The notes under the pieces: model-generated
The model's input: the letters and a program-made list of their open reading frames with translations, nothing else
What the model was told of the DNA's origin: nothing
Databases searched by the model: none
Shown here: piece after piece, positions 25,257 through 33,985 of the stretch
How the letters are laid out: each line of letters starts with the position of its first letter
Position numbering within the stretch: position 1 is the stretch's first letter
From: ZLKRG08 sp046091905
Lineage (GTDB): Bacteria > Actinomycetota > Actinomycetes > Nanopelagicales > Nanopelagicaceae
Direction: 5' to 3'
Length of the DNA: 47,550 nt
Assembly (NCBI GenBank): GCA_046091905.1
Contig: JBJTCN010000028.1
Span: 1-47,550, forward strand
Program-made: the position numbers and the translations under genes

Positions 25257-26891
25257 ATGGCGGAACTCACGATCCGACCAGAAGAAGTTCGCAACGCATT
25301 AGCAGATTTCGTTAAGTCGTATCAGCCAAGTGGTGCTGGTCGAGAAGAGCTTGGTGTTGTTACCGAAGCTTCTGATGGCATCTCTCGCGTAGAAGGCTTG
25401 CCTTCGACAATGACAAATGAGTTGTTGAAGTTTGAAAATGGAACTTTAGGACTTGCACTTAACCTCGATGTTCGTGAAATCGGTGTGGTTATCTTGGGCG
25501 CATTCTCAGGAATTGAAGAAGGAACAAAGGTCTACCGCACTGGTGAAATTCTCTCGGTTCCAGTTGGCGATGCATTCTTAGGTCGAGTTGTTGATGCGCT
25601 TGGTCGTCCAGTTGATGGCAAGGGACCAATTGCAGCAGAGACCAACCGCGCGCTTGAATTGCAGGCACCAACTGTGGTTCAGCGCCAACCAGTTAAAGAA
25701 CCTTTGATGACCGGTATCAAAGCGATTGACTCAATGACTGCAATCGGCCGTGGTCAACGTCAGTTGATCATTGGTGACCGTCAAACAGGTAAGACTGCAG
25801 TTGCGGTAGATACCATTATTAATCAGTTGGAAAACTGGAAGTCTGGTGATAAGAAGAAGCGCGTTAAGTGCATCTATGTTGCTATTGGACAGAAGGGTTC
25901 AACTGTTGCATCTGTTCGCGCAGCTCTAGAAGAAGCTGGCGCCATGGAGTACACCACAATCGTTTCGGCACCAGCATCTGATCCAGCAGGCTTTAAGTAC
26001 TTAGCTCCTTACACTGGTTCTGCAATTGGTCAGCACTGGATGTACAACGGCGATCACGTACTTATTGTTTTTGATGATTTATCAAAGCAAGCTGAGGCTT
26101 ATCGTTCAGTCTCATTGCTACTTCGCCGTCCACCAGGACGTGAAGCGTATCCAGGTGACGTTTTCTACCTACACTCACGTTTGCTAGAGCGTTGCGCAAA
26201 ACTTTCAGATGATCTAGGTGGTGGTTCTATGACCGGACTTCCAATCATCGAAACAAAAGGCAATGACGTTTCTGCGTTTATTCCTACCAACGTTATTTCA
26301 ATTACTGATGGACAGTGCTTCCTTGAAACAGATCTATTTAACTCAGGCGTACGTCCTGCGATTAACGTAGGTATCTCTGTTTCTCGTGTGGGTGGTTCAG
26401 CACAGACAAAGGCGATGAAGAAGATTGCTGGTCGCTTGCGTCTTGACCTGGCACAGTTCCGGGAATTAGAAGCTTTCGCAGCTTTCGGTTCTGATCTTGA
26501 TGCTGCATCTAAGGCACAGCTCGAACGCGGCGCTCGCATGGTTGAACTTCTTAAGCAAGGTCAGTACTCACCTTATTCATTGGAACGCCAAGTCGTTTCA
26601 ATCTGGGCCGGTACTACTGGAAAGCTAGATTCAGTCGCAGTTGCTGATATTCGTCGCTTCGAATCTGAACTTCTAGATTTCATTGGCCGTGAACATAAAG
26701 ATGTGTATAACGTAATCTCTGAAACTCGCGAACTTTCAGATGACACTGTGGCGAAACTAGAAACCATTGTGGCTTCATTTAAGGGCATGTTTAAGTCATC
26801 AGTTGCTCCAGCTGTAAGTGAGAAGGAAGCTGCCGCACTTGATAGTGAAGGTCAAGAGACTATTACTCGACAGGTTCCAGCTAAGAAGTAA
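25257..26891 (+). CDS. atpA: ATP synthase F1 subunit alpha
   Basis: 544 aa, non-catalytic nucleotide-binding subunit. P-loop GDRQTGKTAVA, then SVLLRRPPGREAYPGD... region and the catalytic-site arginine in NVGISVSRVGGSAQTKAMK. The true start is the ATG at 25257 with AAGGAG just upstream; a longer in-frame reading from 25188 only runs back into atpH. Confidence 0.97.
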   Translation: MAELTIRPEEVRNALADFVKSYQPSGAGREELGVVTEASDGISRVEGLPSTMTNELLKFENGTLGLALNLDVREIGVVILGAFSGIEEGTKVYRTGEILSVPVGDAFLGRVVDALGRPVDGKGPIAAETNRALELQAPTVVQRQPVKEPLMTGIKAIDSMTAIGRGQRQLIIGDRQTGKTAVAVDTIINQLENWKSGDKKKRVKCIYVAIGQKGSTVASVRAALEEAGAMEYTTIVSAPASDPAGFKYLAPYTGSAIGQHWMYNGDHVLIVFDDLSKQAEAYRSVSLLLRRPPGREAYPGDVFYLHSRLLERCAKLSDDLGGGSMTGLPIIETKGNDVSAFIPTNVISITDGQCFLETDLFNSGVRPAINVGISVSRVGGSAQTKAMKKIAGRLRLDLAQFRELEAFAAFGSDLDAASKAQLERGARMVELLKQGQYSPYSLERQVVSIWAGTTGKLDSVAVADIRRFESELLDFIGREHKDVYNVISETRELSDDTVAKLETIVASFKGMFKSSVAPAVSEKEAAALDSEGQETITRQVPAKK

Positions 26892-26893
26892 AC

Positions 26894-27802
26894 ATGGGAG
26901 CACAACTACGCATCTATCGCCGCCGAATTCGTTCGGTTAAGGCTACGAAGAAGATTACAAAAGCGATGGAGCTAATTTCGGCTTCTCGCATTGTTAAGGC
27001 GCAGCAGCGCGTTAACGCTTCTTCGCCATATGCGCGCGAACTTACACATGCAGTAACTGCAGTGGCATCGGTATCTAGTACTTCACATCCGTTGACCACT
27101 GAATCTGCAAAACCTATTCGTGCTGCGGTATTAATTATTACTGCAGATCGCGGTATGGCTGGTGCATACTCAAATGCGGCAATCAAAGAGGGCGATCAGT
27201 TAATTGCGCTTCTTAAAGAACGCGGACTAACAGTTAAGCCATATTTAGTTGGTCGTAAAGCGGTGAGCTTCTATAAGTTCCGTAATCGTGAGATCGCGAA
27301 TTCATGGACCGGTTTTTCAGATAATCCAACTTATGCAAATGCAAAAGAGATTAGTGATTCTTTAATCGAAGCATTTATTGCAGATGCGCAGAGCGATCCA
27401 AATGGAGTAGATGAGCTACATATTGTTTACACCGAATTTAAATCGATGTTGACACAGTTGCCACTTGCAAAACGCATGTTGCCACTTGAAGTTGTGGAAT
27501 CTGAAGCTCCAGCTGGCTTTTTGCCATCATATGAATTTGAACCATCACCAGAAGTGGTTCTCGATGCGCTGCTTCCAAAGTACATCGAAGCACGTGTATA
27601 CAACGCACTTCTGCAATCTGCGGCTTCTGAGCACGCTGCTCGTCGCCGCGCAATGAAATCTGCGACAGATAACGCAGATGAATTAATTAAAGGTTTGACC
27701 CGACTAGCTAACGCAGCTCGTCAGGCCGAAATTACACAGGAAATCAGTGAAATCGTCGGCGGTGCGGACGCACTCGCCTCAAGTAATGCAGGGAGCGAAT
27801 GA
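26894..27802 (+). CDS. atpG: ATP synthase F1 subunit gamma
   Basis: 302-aa central rotor shaft. N-terminal RIRSVKATKKITKAMELISA and C-terminal RRRAMKSATDNADELI are the coiled-coil halves that turn inside the alpha/beta ring. Starts two bases after atpA; the stop overlaps the atpD start. Confidence 0.96.
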   Translation: MGAQLRIYRRRIRSVKATKKITKAMELISASRIVKAQQRVNASSPYARELTHAVTAVASVSSTSHPLTTESAKPIRAAVLIITADRGMAGAYSNAAIKEGDQLIALLKERGLTVKPYLVGRKAVSFYKFRNREIANSWTGFSDNPTYANAKEISDSLIEAFIADAQSDPNGVDELHIVYTEFKSMLTQLPLAKRMLPLEVVESEAPAGFLPSYEFEPSPEVVLDALLPKYIEARVYNALLQSAASEHAARRRAMKSATDNADELIKGLTRLANAARQAEITQEISEIVGGADALASSNAGSE

Positions 27803-29211
27803 TGTCTAAAGGTCGCGTAGCACGAGTAATCGGTCCGGTGGTGGATATTGAATTCCCATCAGATGCGATGCCAAAGATCTTCAACGCGTTAAACGTTGAA
27901 GTTACCTTAGCTGGTGAAACCAAGAAGCTAACACTAGAAGTAGCACAGCACTTAGGTGACAACCTAGTTCGCGCTATTTCGATGCAGCCAACGGACGGCA
28001 TGGTCCGTGGCGCAGAGGTAAGTGATACCGGAACCCCAATCTCTGTTCCTGTCGGAGATATTACAAAGGGTCACGTATTCAACGCACTCGGCGAATCACT
28101 GGACGTTCCTACTGCATCTTTAAATGTGCAAGAGCGTTGGCCAATTCACCGCGAAGCACCAGCATTCGATCAACTTGAATCAAAGACTGAAATGTTTGAG
28201 ACCGGTATCAAAGTTGTGGACTTACTAACACCATATGTTCGTGGTGGAAAGATTGGTCTATTCGGTGGTGCAGGTGTTGGTAAGACCGTTCTTATTCAAG
28301 AAATGATTTACCGCGTAGCGGAAAACTTCGGTGGTGTATCTGTGTTCGCAGGCGTTGGAGAACGTACTCGTGAAGGTAACGACTTATTCCTTGAAATGAC
28401 CGAAACTGGCGTTATCAATAAGACCGCCTTGGTTTTCGGTCAGATGGACGAACCACCTGGAACTCGTCTTCGTGTTGCACTATCGGCGCTAACCATGGCG
28501 GAGTACTTCCGCGATGTTCAGAAGCAGGACGTGTTGCTATTTATCGACAACATCTTCCGCTTTACTCAGGCAGGTTCTGAAGTATCAACACTTCTTGGTC
28601 GTATGCCATCAGCTGTGGGTTACCAGCCAACACTTGCTGATGAAATGGGCCAGTTACAGGAGCGCATTACTTCAACACGTGGTCACTCAATTACATCAAT
28701 GCAGGCGATTTACGTTCCTGCCGATGACATTACTGACCCAGCTCCACACACTACGTTCGCGCACTTAGATGCAACAACTGTGTTGTCTCGTCCGATTTCA
28801 GAGCTTGGAATCTACCCAGCGGTGGATCCACTCGATTCAACTTCACGTATTTTGGATCCACGTTACATTGGTGAGAAGCACTTCAAAGTTGCTAACCGTG
28901 TTAAGCAGATCTTGCAGCGTTACAAGGATCTTCAGGACATCATCGCAATTCTTGGTATTGATGAACTTTCTGAAGAAGACCGTATCTTGGTTGGTCGCGC
29001 ACGTCGTATTCAGCGCTTCCTTTCACAGAACACATTCGTTGCGAAGGTCTTCACCGGTCTTGATGGTTCATTCGTTCCATTGTCAGAAACCATTGAAGCG
29101 TTTGAAGCACTTGCAGATGGCAAGTACGACCACGTTCCAGAGCAGGCCTTCTTTATGTGCGGCGGTCTCGCTGACGTAGAGAAGAAGGCTGCAGAACTAG
29201 CAAAGGCATAA
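27802..29211 (+). CDS. atpD: ATP synthase F1 subunit beta
   Basis: 469-aa catalytic subunit. Walker A GGAGVGKTVLIQ, catalytic GERTREGNDL glutamate, Walker B VLLFIDNIFRFTQAGSEVS. Two consecutive ATGs occur (27799, 27802); the GGGAG site is three bases from the first and six from the second, which favours 27802 in a TGATG overlap with atpG. High codon regularity suggests strong expression. Confidence 0.97.
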   Translation: MSKGRVARVIGPVVDIEFPSDAMPKIFNALNVEVTLAGETKKLTLEVAQHLGDNLVRAISMQPTDGMVRGAEVSDTGTPISVPVGDITKGHVFNALGESLDVPTASLNVQERWPIHREAPAFDQLESKTEMFETGIKVVDLLTPYVRGGKIGLFGGAGVGKTVLIQEMIYRVAENFGGVSVFAGVGERTREGNDLFLEMTETGVINKTALVFGQMDEPPGTRLRVALSALTMAEYFRDVQKQDVLLFIDNIFRFTQAGSEVSTLLGRMPSAVGYQPTLADEMGQLQERITSTRGHSITSMQAIYVPADDITDPAPHTTFAHLDATTVLSRPISELGIYPAVDPLDSTSRILDPRYIGEKHFKVANRVKQILQRYKDLQDIIAILGIDELSEEDRILVGRARRIQRFLSQNTFVAKVFTGLDGSFVPLSETIEAFEALADGKYDHVPEQAFFMCGGLADVEKKAAELAKA

Positions 29212-29212
29212 C

Positions 29213-29461
29213 ATGTTAAACGTCGAATTAGTATCGCCAGAGAAGAAGGTTTGGTCAGGAGAAGCGGTCTCAGTTTCAGCACGTACTCTTGAAGGTGATT
29301 TGGGAATTCTTACCGATCACGCACCACTTCTTGGCGTACTAGTCGACGGAAAAGTAACCATCAAAGGCACTGACGGATCAGTCAGTGAATTTAACGTTGC
29401 TGGTGGTTTCTTGAGCGTTTCAAATAACCGCGTATCCATACTTGCGGAAGCAACAAACTAA
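29213..29461 (+). CDS. atpC: ATP synthase F1 subunit epsilon, N-terminal domain only
   Basis: 82 aa covering the beta-sandwich domain (LNVELVSPEKKVWSGEA, GDLGILTDHAPLL, GGFLSVSNNRVSILAE). The C-terminal two-helix domain present in E. coli (139 aa) and mycobacteria (121 aa) is missing, and only six bases separate the stop from the end of murA, so no room is left for it. The rotor-coupling domain is intact, so assembly should work; helical self-inhibition cannot occur in the usual way. Confidence 0.95.
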   Translation: MLNVELVSPEKKVWSGEAVSVSARTLEGDLGILTDHAPLLGVLVDGKVTIKGTDGSVSEFNVAGGFLSVSNNRVSILAEATN

Positions 29462-29467
29462 TTTAAT

Positions 29468-30721
29468 TTAAATACGTTTTACATCTGCGCCAAGTGCTTG
29501 AAGTTGCTCGGCAAAATTCGGAAAACCGCGATCAATATGGAATGCATCTTCCACGATAGTTTCGCCATCAGCGACTAATCCAGCAAGTACTAATCCCACT
29601 CCGGCACGAATATCCGTTGCGACCACCGGAGCTCCTGAAAGCTGTGGGATGCCACAAATGGCTGCATGATGGCCATCAACAGTGATTTTGGCTCCTAATC
29701 GGCTCAATTCATTGACGAACATGAAGCGTCCTTGAAAGACATTTTCGGTGACAATTGCATCGCCATCTGCAATAGCGTTCATCGCCACAACCATTGGTTG
29801 AAGATCGGTTGGGAATCCTGGATAGGGAAGTGTTGCCACATCTATTGCTTTCGGGCGATGTTCCATGTGTACACGGATACCATCTTCGATGGTTGTCACT
29901 ACTGCGCCGGCACTTGCTAATTTTTCAAGTGGAATTTCTAAATGATCTGCGCGTGCACCTTTGATGGTGATATCACCTTGAGTAATTGCTGCTGCAAATG
30001 CCCAAGTGCCAGTGATGATGCGATCTGGAAGCGTGGCATGTGTTGCTGGTGTTAATTTTTGGACACCTTCAATAGTTATAGTAGTTGAACCTAACCCGGA
30101 AATCTTGGCACCCATTTCAATTAAGATATTACCAATATCAACAATATCTGGTTCGCGTGCCGCATTTTCAATCACAGTTTTACCGCGAGCTAGTACTGCA
30201 GCCATCATGATATTTTCGGTAGCACCAACAGAAGGAAAATCTAATTCAATAGTTGCACCATCAAGGCCATTAGGTGCTTCCGTAACAATGTAACCATGTT
30301 CAATATGAACTTTTGCACCTAACGCTTCTAAACCTTTGATGTGTATGTCTAGTGGGCGAGGACCAATTGAATCTCCGCCAGGAAGAGCCACATCTGCGGC
30401 GCCTACTCGAACAGTTAGAGGACCGAGCACATTGATGGATGCTCGGATTTTGCGAACTAATTCATAATCCGCGCGATGTTCTAACTTTTCTGGGACTTCG
30501 ATTTCAACTTTGCCTTGCAAGCGATTTACTTTGCAACCAAGGCGTTCAAGTAATTCGATCATGATTTCCACGTCCAAAATATCTGGCACATTGGTGATGG
30601 TGTTTTTTCCAGGAGCAAGCAGAGTGGCCGCCATGAGCTTTAAAACGCTATTTTTAGCGCCTGGGACGTGGACTTCGCCTTTGAGGTGTGCACCACCTAC
30701 GATGCGGAATCTCTCGCTCAT
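29468..30721 (-). CDS. murA: UDP-N-acetylglucosamine 1-carboxyvinyltransferase
   Basis: 417-aa enzyme of the first committed step of peptidoglycan synthesis. N-terminal KGEVHVPGAKNSVLKLMAAT contains the catalytic Lys-Asn pair. The loop residue that is Cys115 in E. coli is Asp here: D117 in LPGGDSIGPRPLDIH, as in mycobacteria, which predicts insensitivity to fosfomycin. It converges on atpC with a 6-bp gap and diverges from the adenosyltransferase gene by 37 bp. Confidence 0.97.
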   Translation of the reverse strand: MSERFRIVGGAHLKGEVHVPGAKNSVLKLMAATLLAPGKNTITNVPDILDVEIMIELLERLGCKVNRLQGKVEIEVPEKLEHRADYELVRKIRASINVLGPLTVRVGAADVALPGGDSIGPRPLDIHIKGLEALGAKVHIEHGYIVTEAPNGLDGATIELDFPSVGATENIMMAAVLARGKTVIENAAREPDIVDIGNILIEMGAKISGLGSTTITIEGVQKLTPATHATLPDRIITGTWAFAAAITQGDITIKGARADHLEIPLEKLASAGAVVTTIEDGIRVHMEHRPKAIDVATLPYPGFPTDLQPMVVAMNAIADGDAIVTENVFQGRFMFVNELSRLGAKITVDGHHAAICGIPQLSGAPVVATDIRAGVGLVLAGLVADGETIVEDAFHIDRGFPNFAEQLQALGADVKRI

Positions 30722-30758
30722 AATGGTCTAATCGTACTTGTATACATAGGATTAACTC
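30722..30758. promoter_or_regulatory. 37-bp bidirectional promoter region murA / adenosyltransferase
   Basis: The whole gap between two divergent start codons. On the plus side TATACA lies 12 nt before the ATG with AGGA between; on the minus side TACGAT lies nine nt before the murA ATG, implying nearly leaderless mRNA. A small palindrome TGTATACA is in the middle. Both -35 regions would fall inside the opposite gene or gap. Confidence 0.4.
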
Positions 30759-31331
30759 ATGGTTCATTTAACGCGTATCTATACGAAAACCGGTGATGAT
30801 GGCAGTACCGCGCTAGGCGACATGAGTCGTACCTCAAAGAATGATCCCCGCCTTGAGGCATATGCCACCGTAGACGAAGCTAATTCATCAATAGGTGTTG
30901 CACTTGCCATGAGCCAAATTTCAGATGAGATGCGAAAATTATTGGTGCGAATTCAAAATGATTTATTCGATGTAGGTGCAGACCTATGCACCCCAGTGAT
31001 TGATAACCCTGGATATGAGCAGTTAAGAGTTCTGGAAAGCCAAATAATTTTCTTAGAAGAGCAGATTGATAAATATAACGAAGACTTACCAGAGCTTCGT
31101 TCTTTTGTACTTCCATCCGGAACTCCAGCTGCGGCCCTGCTGCATGTCGCACGCACAGTGGTAAGACGTGCAGAGCGTCGTACCTGGAGCGCAATCCACG
31201 CATTTGGAACTGGAGTTAATCCACTAACTGCGAAATATCTAAATCGTTTATCAGATTTACTTTTCGTATTAGCTAGAGCTGCAAATAAGGAACAAGGCGA
31301 TGAGCTTTGGGTGCCAGGAGCTAATCGGTAG
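30759..31331 (+). CDS. pduO: PduO-type ATP:cob(I)alamin adenosyltransferase
   Basis: 190-aa all-helical enzyme that attaches the adenosyl group to reduced cobalamin. Family motifs: RIYTKTGDDGSTALGD (ATP-binding N-terminus), a TVDEANSSIG segment, FVLPSGTPAAALLHVARTVVRRAERR and the C-terminal YLNRLSDLLFVLAR. The same gene neighbours murA in Mycobacterium. It implies use of adenosylcobalamin; no B12 synthesis genes are in the window. Its last 11 bases overlap the convergent secreted-protein gene. Confidence 0.95.
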   Translation: MVHLTRIYTKTGDDGSTALGDMSRTSKNDPRLEAYATVDEANSSIGVALAMSQISDEMRKLLVRIQNDLFDVGADLCTPVIDNPGYEQLRVLESQIIFLEEQIDKYNEDLPELRSFVLPSGTPAAALLHVARTVVRRAERRTWSAIHAFGTGVNPLTAKYLNRLSDLLFVLARAANKEQGDELWVPGANR

Positions 31332-32037
31332 TTTCTTTAATATAAACACTGCTTGGAATCTTAATATCAGATGGCAAGATATTTCTATGGCAAGTTAAAT
31401 TAATTGCTACTACTGCGTAACCATTTTTCAATGGTTCCGTCGTTTGCAAAACATAAGTTTTAATTTTTTTAGCTTCTGATGCGCCGAAATAAGATGTCAC
31501 TGTTCCTATTTTTACGATTTTCGATTCAGTGTCAGATGAAGGACCAACTAAATCACCTGAAATTACCCACCAATTACAACCGGCTACTGATCCGGCAAAA
31601 ACCGTTCCACAAGCTAGGTCTTGACATGATGCGTACAAAGCGCCAGTTTTTCCAGTTTTATCGTCTCCAACATTATCTAAGGCTTCTGCATTTGTTGGAA
31701 CTTTTGCATATACATCACCACTTTGGAAGTAACCTTTTGGTGGCCATGGTGCAGGCTTTCTTGAGGTCAGCTTTACCTTTTTACGCGGCTTTGGTTTGTA
31801 AACAACCTTTTTCTTGGTTGCTGTGGCAGAAGCGGTCGCTTTAGCTGTTGGTTTAACGGTAGTTTTTGAGGTCGCAGTTGCTTTACTTGTAGCTTTTACA
31901 GATGCTTTAACTGTTGGCGTTGCAGTAACTTTCTTGGTTGGAGTGGGAGTTGGTTTTTTAGTCACAGCGTTTGCAGTTCCGCCCATCAGCGAAACAGCAA
32001 CTAGAGCCACTAACAACTTTCTCAATCGCGATCCCAT
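31321..32037 (-). CDS. secreted Lys/Thr/Ala-rich protein of unknown function
   Basis: 238 aa. A signal peptide (RLRKLLVALVAVSLMGGTANA) is followed by about 60 residues of Thr, Lys, Ala, Pro, Val and Ser only (for example TPTPTKKVTATPTVKA), then a basic KPKPRKKVKLTSRKP stretch, then a globular C-terminal domain of about 130 residues with four cysteines (ASCQDLACG, AGCNWW, NLTCHRN) that may form disulfides outside the cell. I do not recognise the domain. The basic linker could bind wall teichoic-like polymers or nucleic acid, which is only a guess. The ATG start overlaps the permease gene by 16 bases; a TTG at 32025 would give the TTGA overlap seen at other genes here and an equally good signal peptide. 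It ends the ABC operon, so it may be its cargo or partner. Confidence 0.8.
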   Translation of the reverse strand: MGSRLRKLLVALVAVSLMGGTANAVTKKPTPTPTKKVTATPTVKASVKATSKATATSKTTVKPTAKATASATATKKKVVYKPKPRKKVKLTSRKPAPWPPKGYFQSGDVYAKVPTNAEALDNVGDDKTGKTGALYASCQDLACGTVFAGSVAGCNWWVISGDLVGPSSDTESKIVKIGTVTSYFGASEAKKIKTYVLQTTEPLKNGYAVVAINLTCHRNILPSDIKIPSSVYIKETTD

Positions 32038-32804
32038 CTAAATGTCTTGATGGCAAGTGCTACACCTAATACCAACCAGATTAAGTTGATTGATATTCCT
32101 CGACCAGTCTCCCAGCTCTTAGCCACTTCTTGTGCCGCAAAGGAATCAGGTAGAAATACTTCACGCATTCCTTGAGTTAGCCATTTAAGGGGGAAGATAG
32201 CCGCAACCTGCTGCATCCAGCCAGGCAATTGTGTGAAGATGAAAAAGACGCCGCTAAAGAATTGCAAAATAATTACAACTGGAGAGACTACAGCTGAAGC
32301 GCCACGACCAGATTTAGGTAGTGCCGAGAATGCAATTCCAAGTGCAGTTGAATTGGCGCTTCCTATTATCAATAACAAAATAAAGAGCCACCATTTTTCA
32401 GATGTGGCTGGCAGTTTTAAACCGAAGAATGCGACACCTCCAGCTACTAAAAGTATGGTCTGGATAATCATGGATGAGAGCACCAAGATTGATTTTCCAA
32501 TGAAATATGAAGCGATTGGCATCGGGGTGCCACGTAATCGCTTTAGCGCTCCTGCATCGCGTTCCATAGGAATCATGATGGCTAATTGCTGAAAACCACT
32601 ATTAACCATGCCAGATGCGATCATGCCGGCGACAAAGTACTGGCTAAATTTTACGCCAGGTGCGATAGTGTCTTTAAATACTGAACCAAAGATCACCATC
32701 AAAATTAGTGGAAAGAAAATCGTAAACACAACTGATTCGCGTTGTCTGGCAAATTGCTTAATTTCTAGCGCACCGCGATGGAGTCCTAGTTTGATGGCAT
32801 TCAT
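32022..32804 (-). CDS. ABC-2 type exporter permease
   Basis: 260-aa membrane protein with six predicted helices; family motifs FPLILMVIFGSVFKD near the N-terminus and FFSGVFFIFTQLPGWMQ plus FPLKWLTQGMRE later are typical of DrrB/NodJ-like permeases. The start overlaps the ATPase stop (TAATG). Substrate unknown: this family exports drugs, lipids or glycans. Confidence 0.9.
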   Translation of the reverse strand: MNAIKLGLHRGALEIKQFARQRESVVFTIFFPLILMVIFGSVFKDTIAPGVKFSQYFVAGMIASGMVNSGFQQLAIMIPMERDAGALKRLRGTPMPIASYFIGKSILVLSSMIIQTILLVAGGVAFFGLKLPATSEKWWLFILLLIIGSANSTALGIAFSALPKSGRGASAVVSPVVIILQFFSGVFFIFTQLPGWMQQVAAIFPLKWLTQGMREVFLPDSFAAQEVAKSWETGRGISINLIWLVLGVALAIKTFRWDRD

Positions 32805-33625
32805 TACTCACCAATCATTCTTAGATAAATATCTTCAAGTGAAGGGCGAATTACTTGAAGTTCTGGAACTTCGCCTTGATATTTAGCAGATAGCTCTCTA
32901 ACAAACTCAGTTGGTCTATCAGATTCAGTTTCGCCATCACGCCACTTGATTATCGCAAGTGCACTCTGGCGATCACCTAGTGTTGCAGGTGTTGCAACTT
33001 CAACAATTTTGCCGTGGTTAATAACGGCTACTCGATCGGCTAACGCTTCTGCTTCGTCCAAATAATGAGTGGTTAATAAAATTGTGGTTCCAGCATTTTG
33101 TAGAGAGCGGATTAAGTCCCAAAATTGGCGGCGCGCTTCGGGATCAAATCCAGTAGTTGGTTCATCTAAAAAGAGCAGCTCTGGATTACCAATAATTCCA
33201 AGCGCCACATCTAATCGACGGCGCTGCCCACCAGATAAGTTGCGAATAAGTGATGCTCTCTTGTCATCTAATCCAACCGCGCTAATTACCTCATCTGCGT
33301 TACGTGGATTTTGGTAATACTTAGCAAAATGATAAACCGTCTCCGCCACACTTAGATCTCCAGCATCTTGGCTATTTTGATGCACGATTCCTAAGCGATT
33401 GCGCCAAGCGCTATCACCGTTATTTGGATCTACTCCCAAGACTGAAACACTGCCAGATGATCGGGTACGAAAACCTTCGAGAATTTCTACAGTAGTGGTT
33501 TTGCCTGCGCCATTTGGGCCAAGGAGTGCAAAGATTTCTCCTTGATTGATGGTCAAATCAACGCCAGCTACGGCATTTAACTCACCGTATTGCTTCGTTA
33601 AGCCATGAACCGTGACTACTGACAT
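32804..33625 (-). CDS. ABC-2 type exporter ATP-binding protein
   Basis: 273 aa from the ATG at 33625 (MSVVTVHGLTKQYGELNAVA). Walker A LLGPNGAGKTTTVEIL, signature LSGGQRRRLDVALGI, Walker B LLFLDEPTTGFDPEARRQ, switch TTHYLDEAEALAD. DrrA-type, forming the exporter with the next gene. A longer frame to 33721 has an unlikely Trp/Ile-rich start and would run through the divergent gene. No ribosome site; CATCGT six bases upstream of the ATG loosely fits the leaderless pattern. Confidence 0.92.
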   Translation of the reverse strand: MSVVTVHGLTKQYGELNAVAGVDLTINQGEIFALLGPNGAGKTTTVEILEGFRTRSSGSVSVLGVDPNNGDSAWRNRLGIVHQNSQDAGDLSVAETVYHFAKYYQNPRNADEVISAVGLDDKRASLIRNLSGGQRRRLDVALGIIGNPELLFLDEPTTGFDPEARRQFWDLIRSLQNAGTTILLTTHYLDEAEALADRVAVINHGKIVEVATPATLGDRQSALAIIKWRDGETESDRPTEFVRELSAKYQGEVPELQVIRPSLEDIYLRMIGE

Positions 33626-33670
33626 GGCGCCACGATGCCACAAGTGGCTGTGAAATGCGAAAATACTCAT

Positions 33671-33985
33671 GTGAGTCCGCGTAGAAATTACCCAAAGAAT
33701 CGCCGCCCAAAGGCAGATCAAGAGCGCGACCCATCAACTTCGAATCAAATTATTGAAGAACATCATGATGGAATTTATGTTGTTAGGCAATTGACAGGTT
33801 CAAGTTCAAATAAACCATATCGCTGCCCAGGTTGTGATCAAATGATTCCGATGGCGACGCCACATATCGTGGCATGGATTGAAGGCGATGAAGATTCACG
33901 TAGACATTGGCATAAAGCCTGTTGGAATAATCGTGCAAATCGAAAGCCAAATACTCAGCGCACTCGTAATGCGCCAAGATATTAA
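33671..33985 (+). CDS. small actinobacterial zinc-ribbon-like protein
   Basis: 104 aa from a GTG at 33671 (MSPRRNYPKNRRPKADQERD). A basic, disordered N-terminus is followed by a compact region with CPGCDQMI, HIVAW and RRHWHKACW, whose Cys and His residues are spaced like a small zinc-binding domain. I recognise it as a conserved actinobacterial protein family (often mislabelled ATP/GTP-binding) without known function. The longer frame from 33635 lacks family-like sequence. No ribosome site; GAAAAT ends six bases before the GTG. The stop overlaps the convergent aldehyde dehydrogenase stop by four bases. Confidence 0.82.
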   Translation: MSPRRNYPKNRRPKADQERDPSTSNQIIEEHHDGIYVVRQLTGSSSNKPYRCPGCDQMIPMATPHIVAWIEGDEDSRRHWHKACWNNRANRKPNTQRTRNAPRY

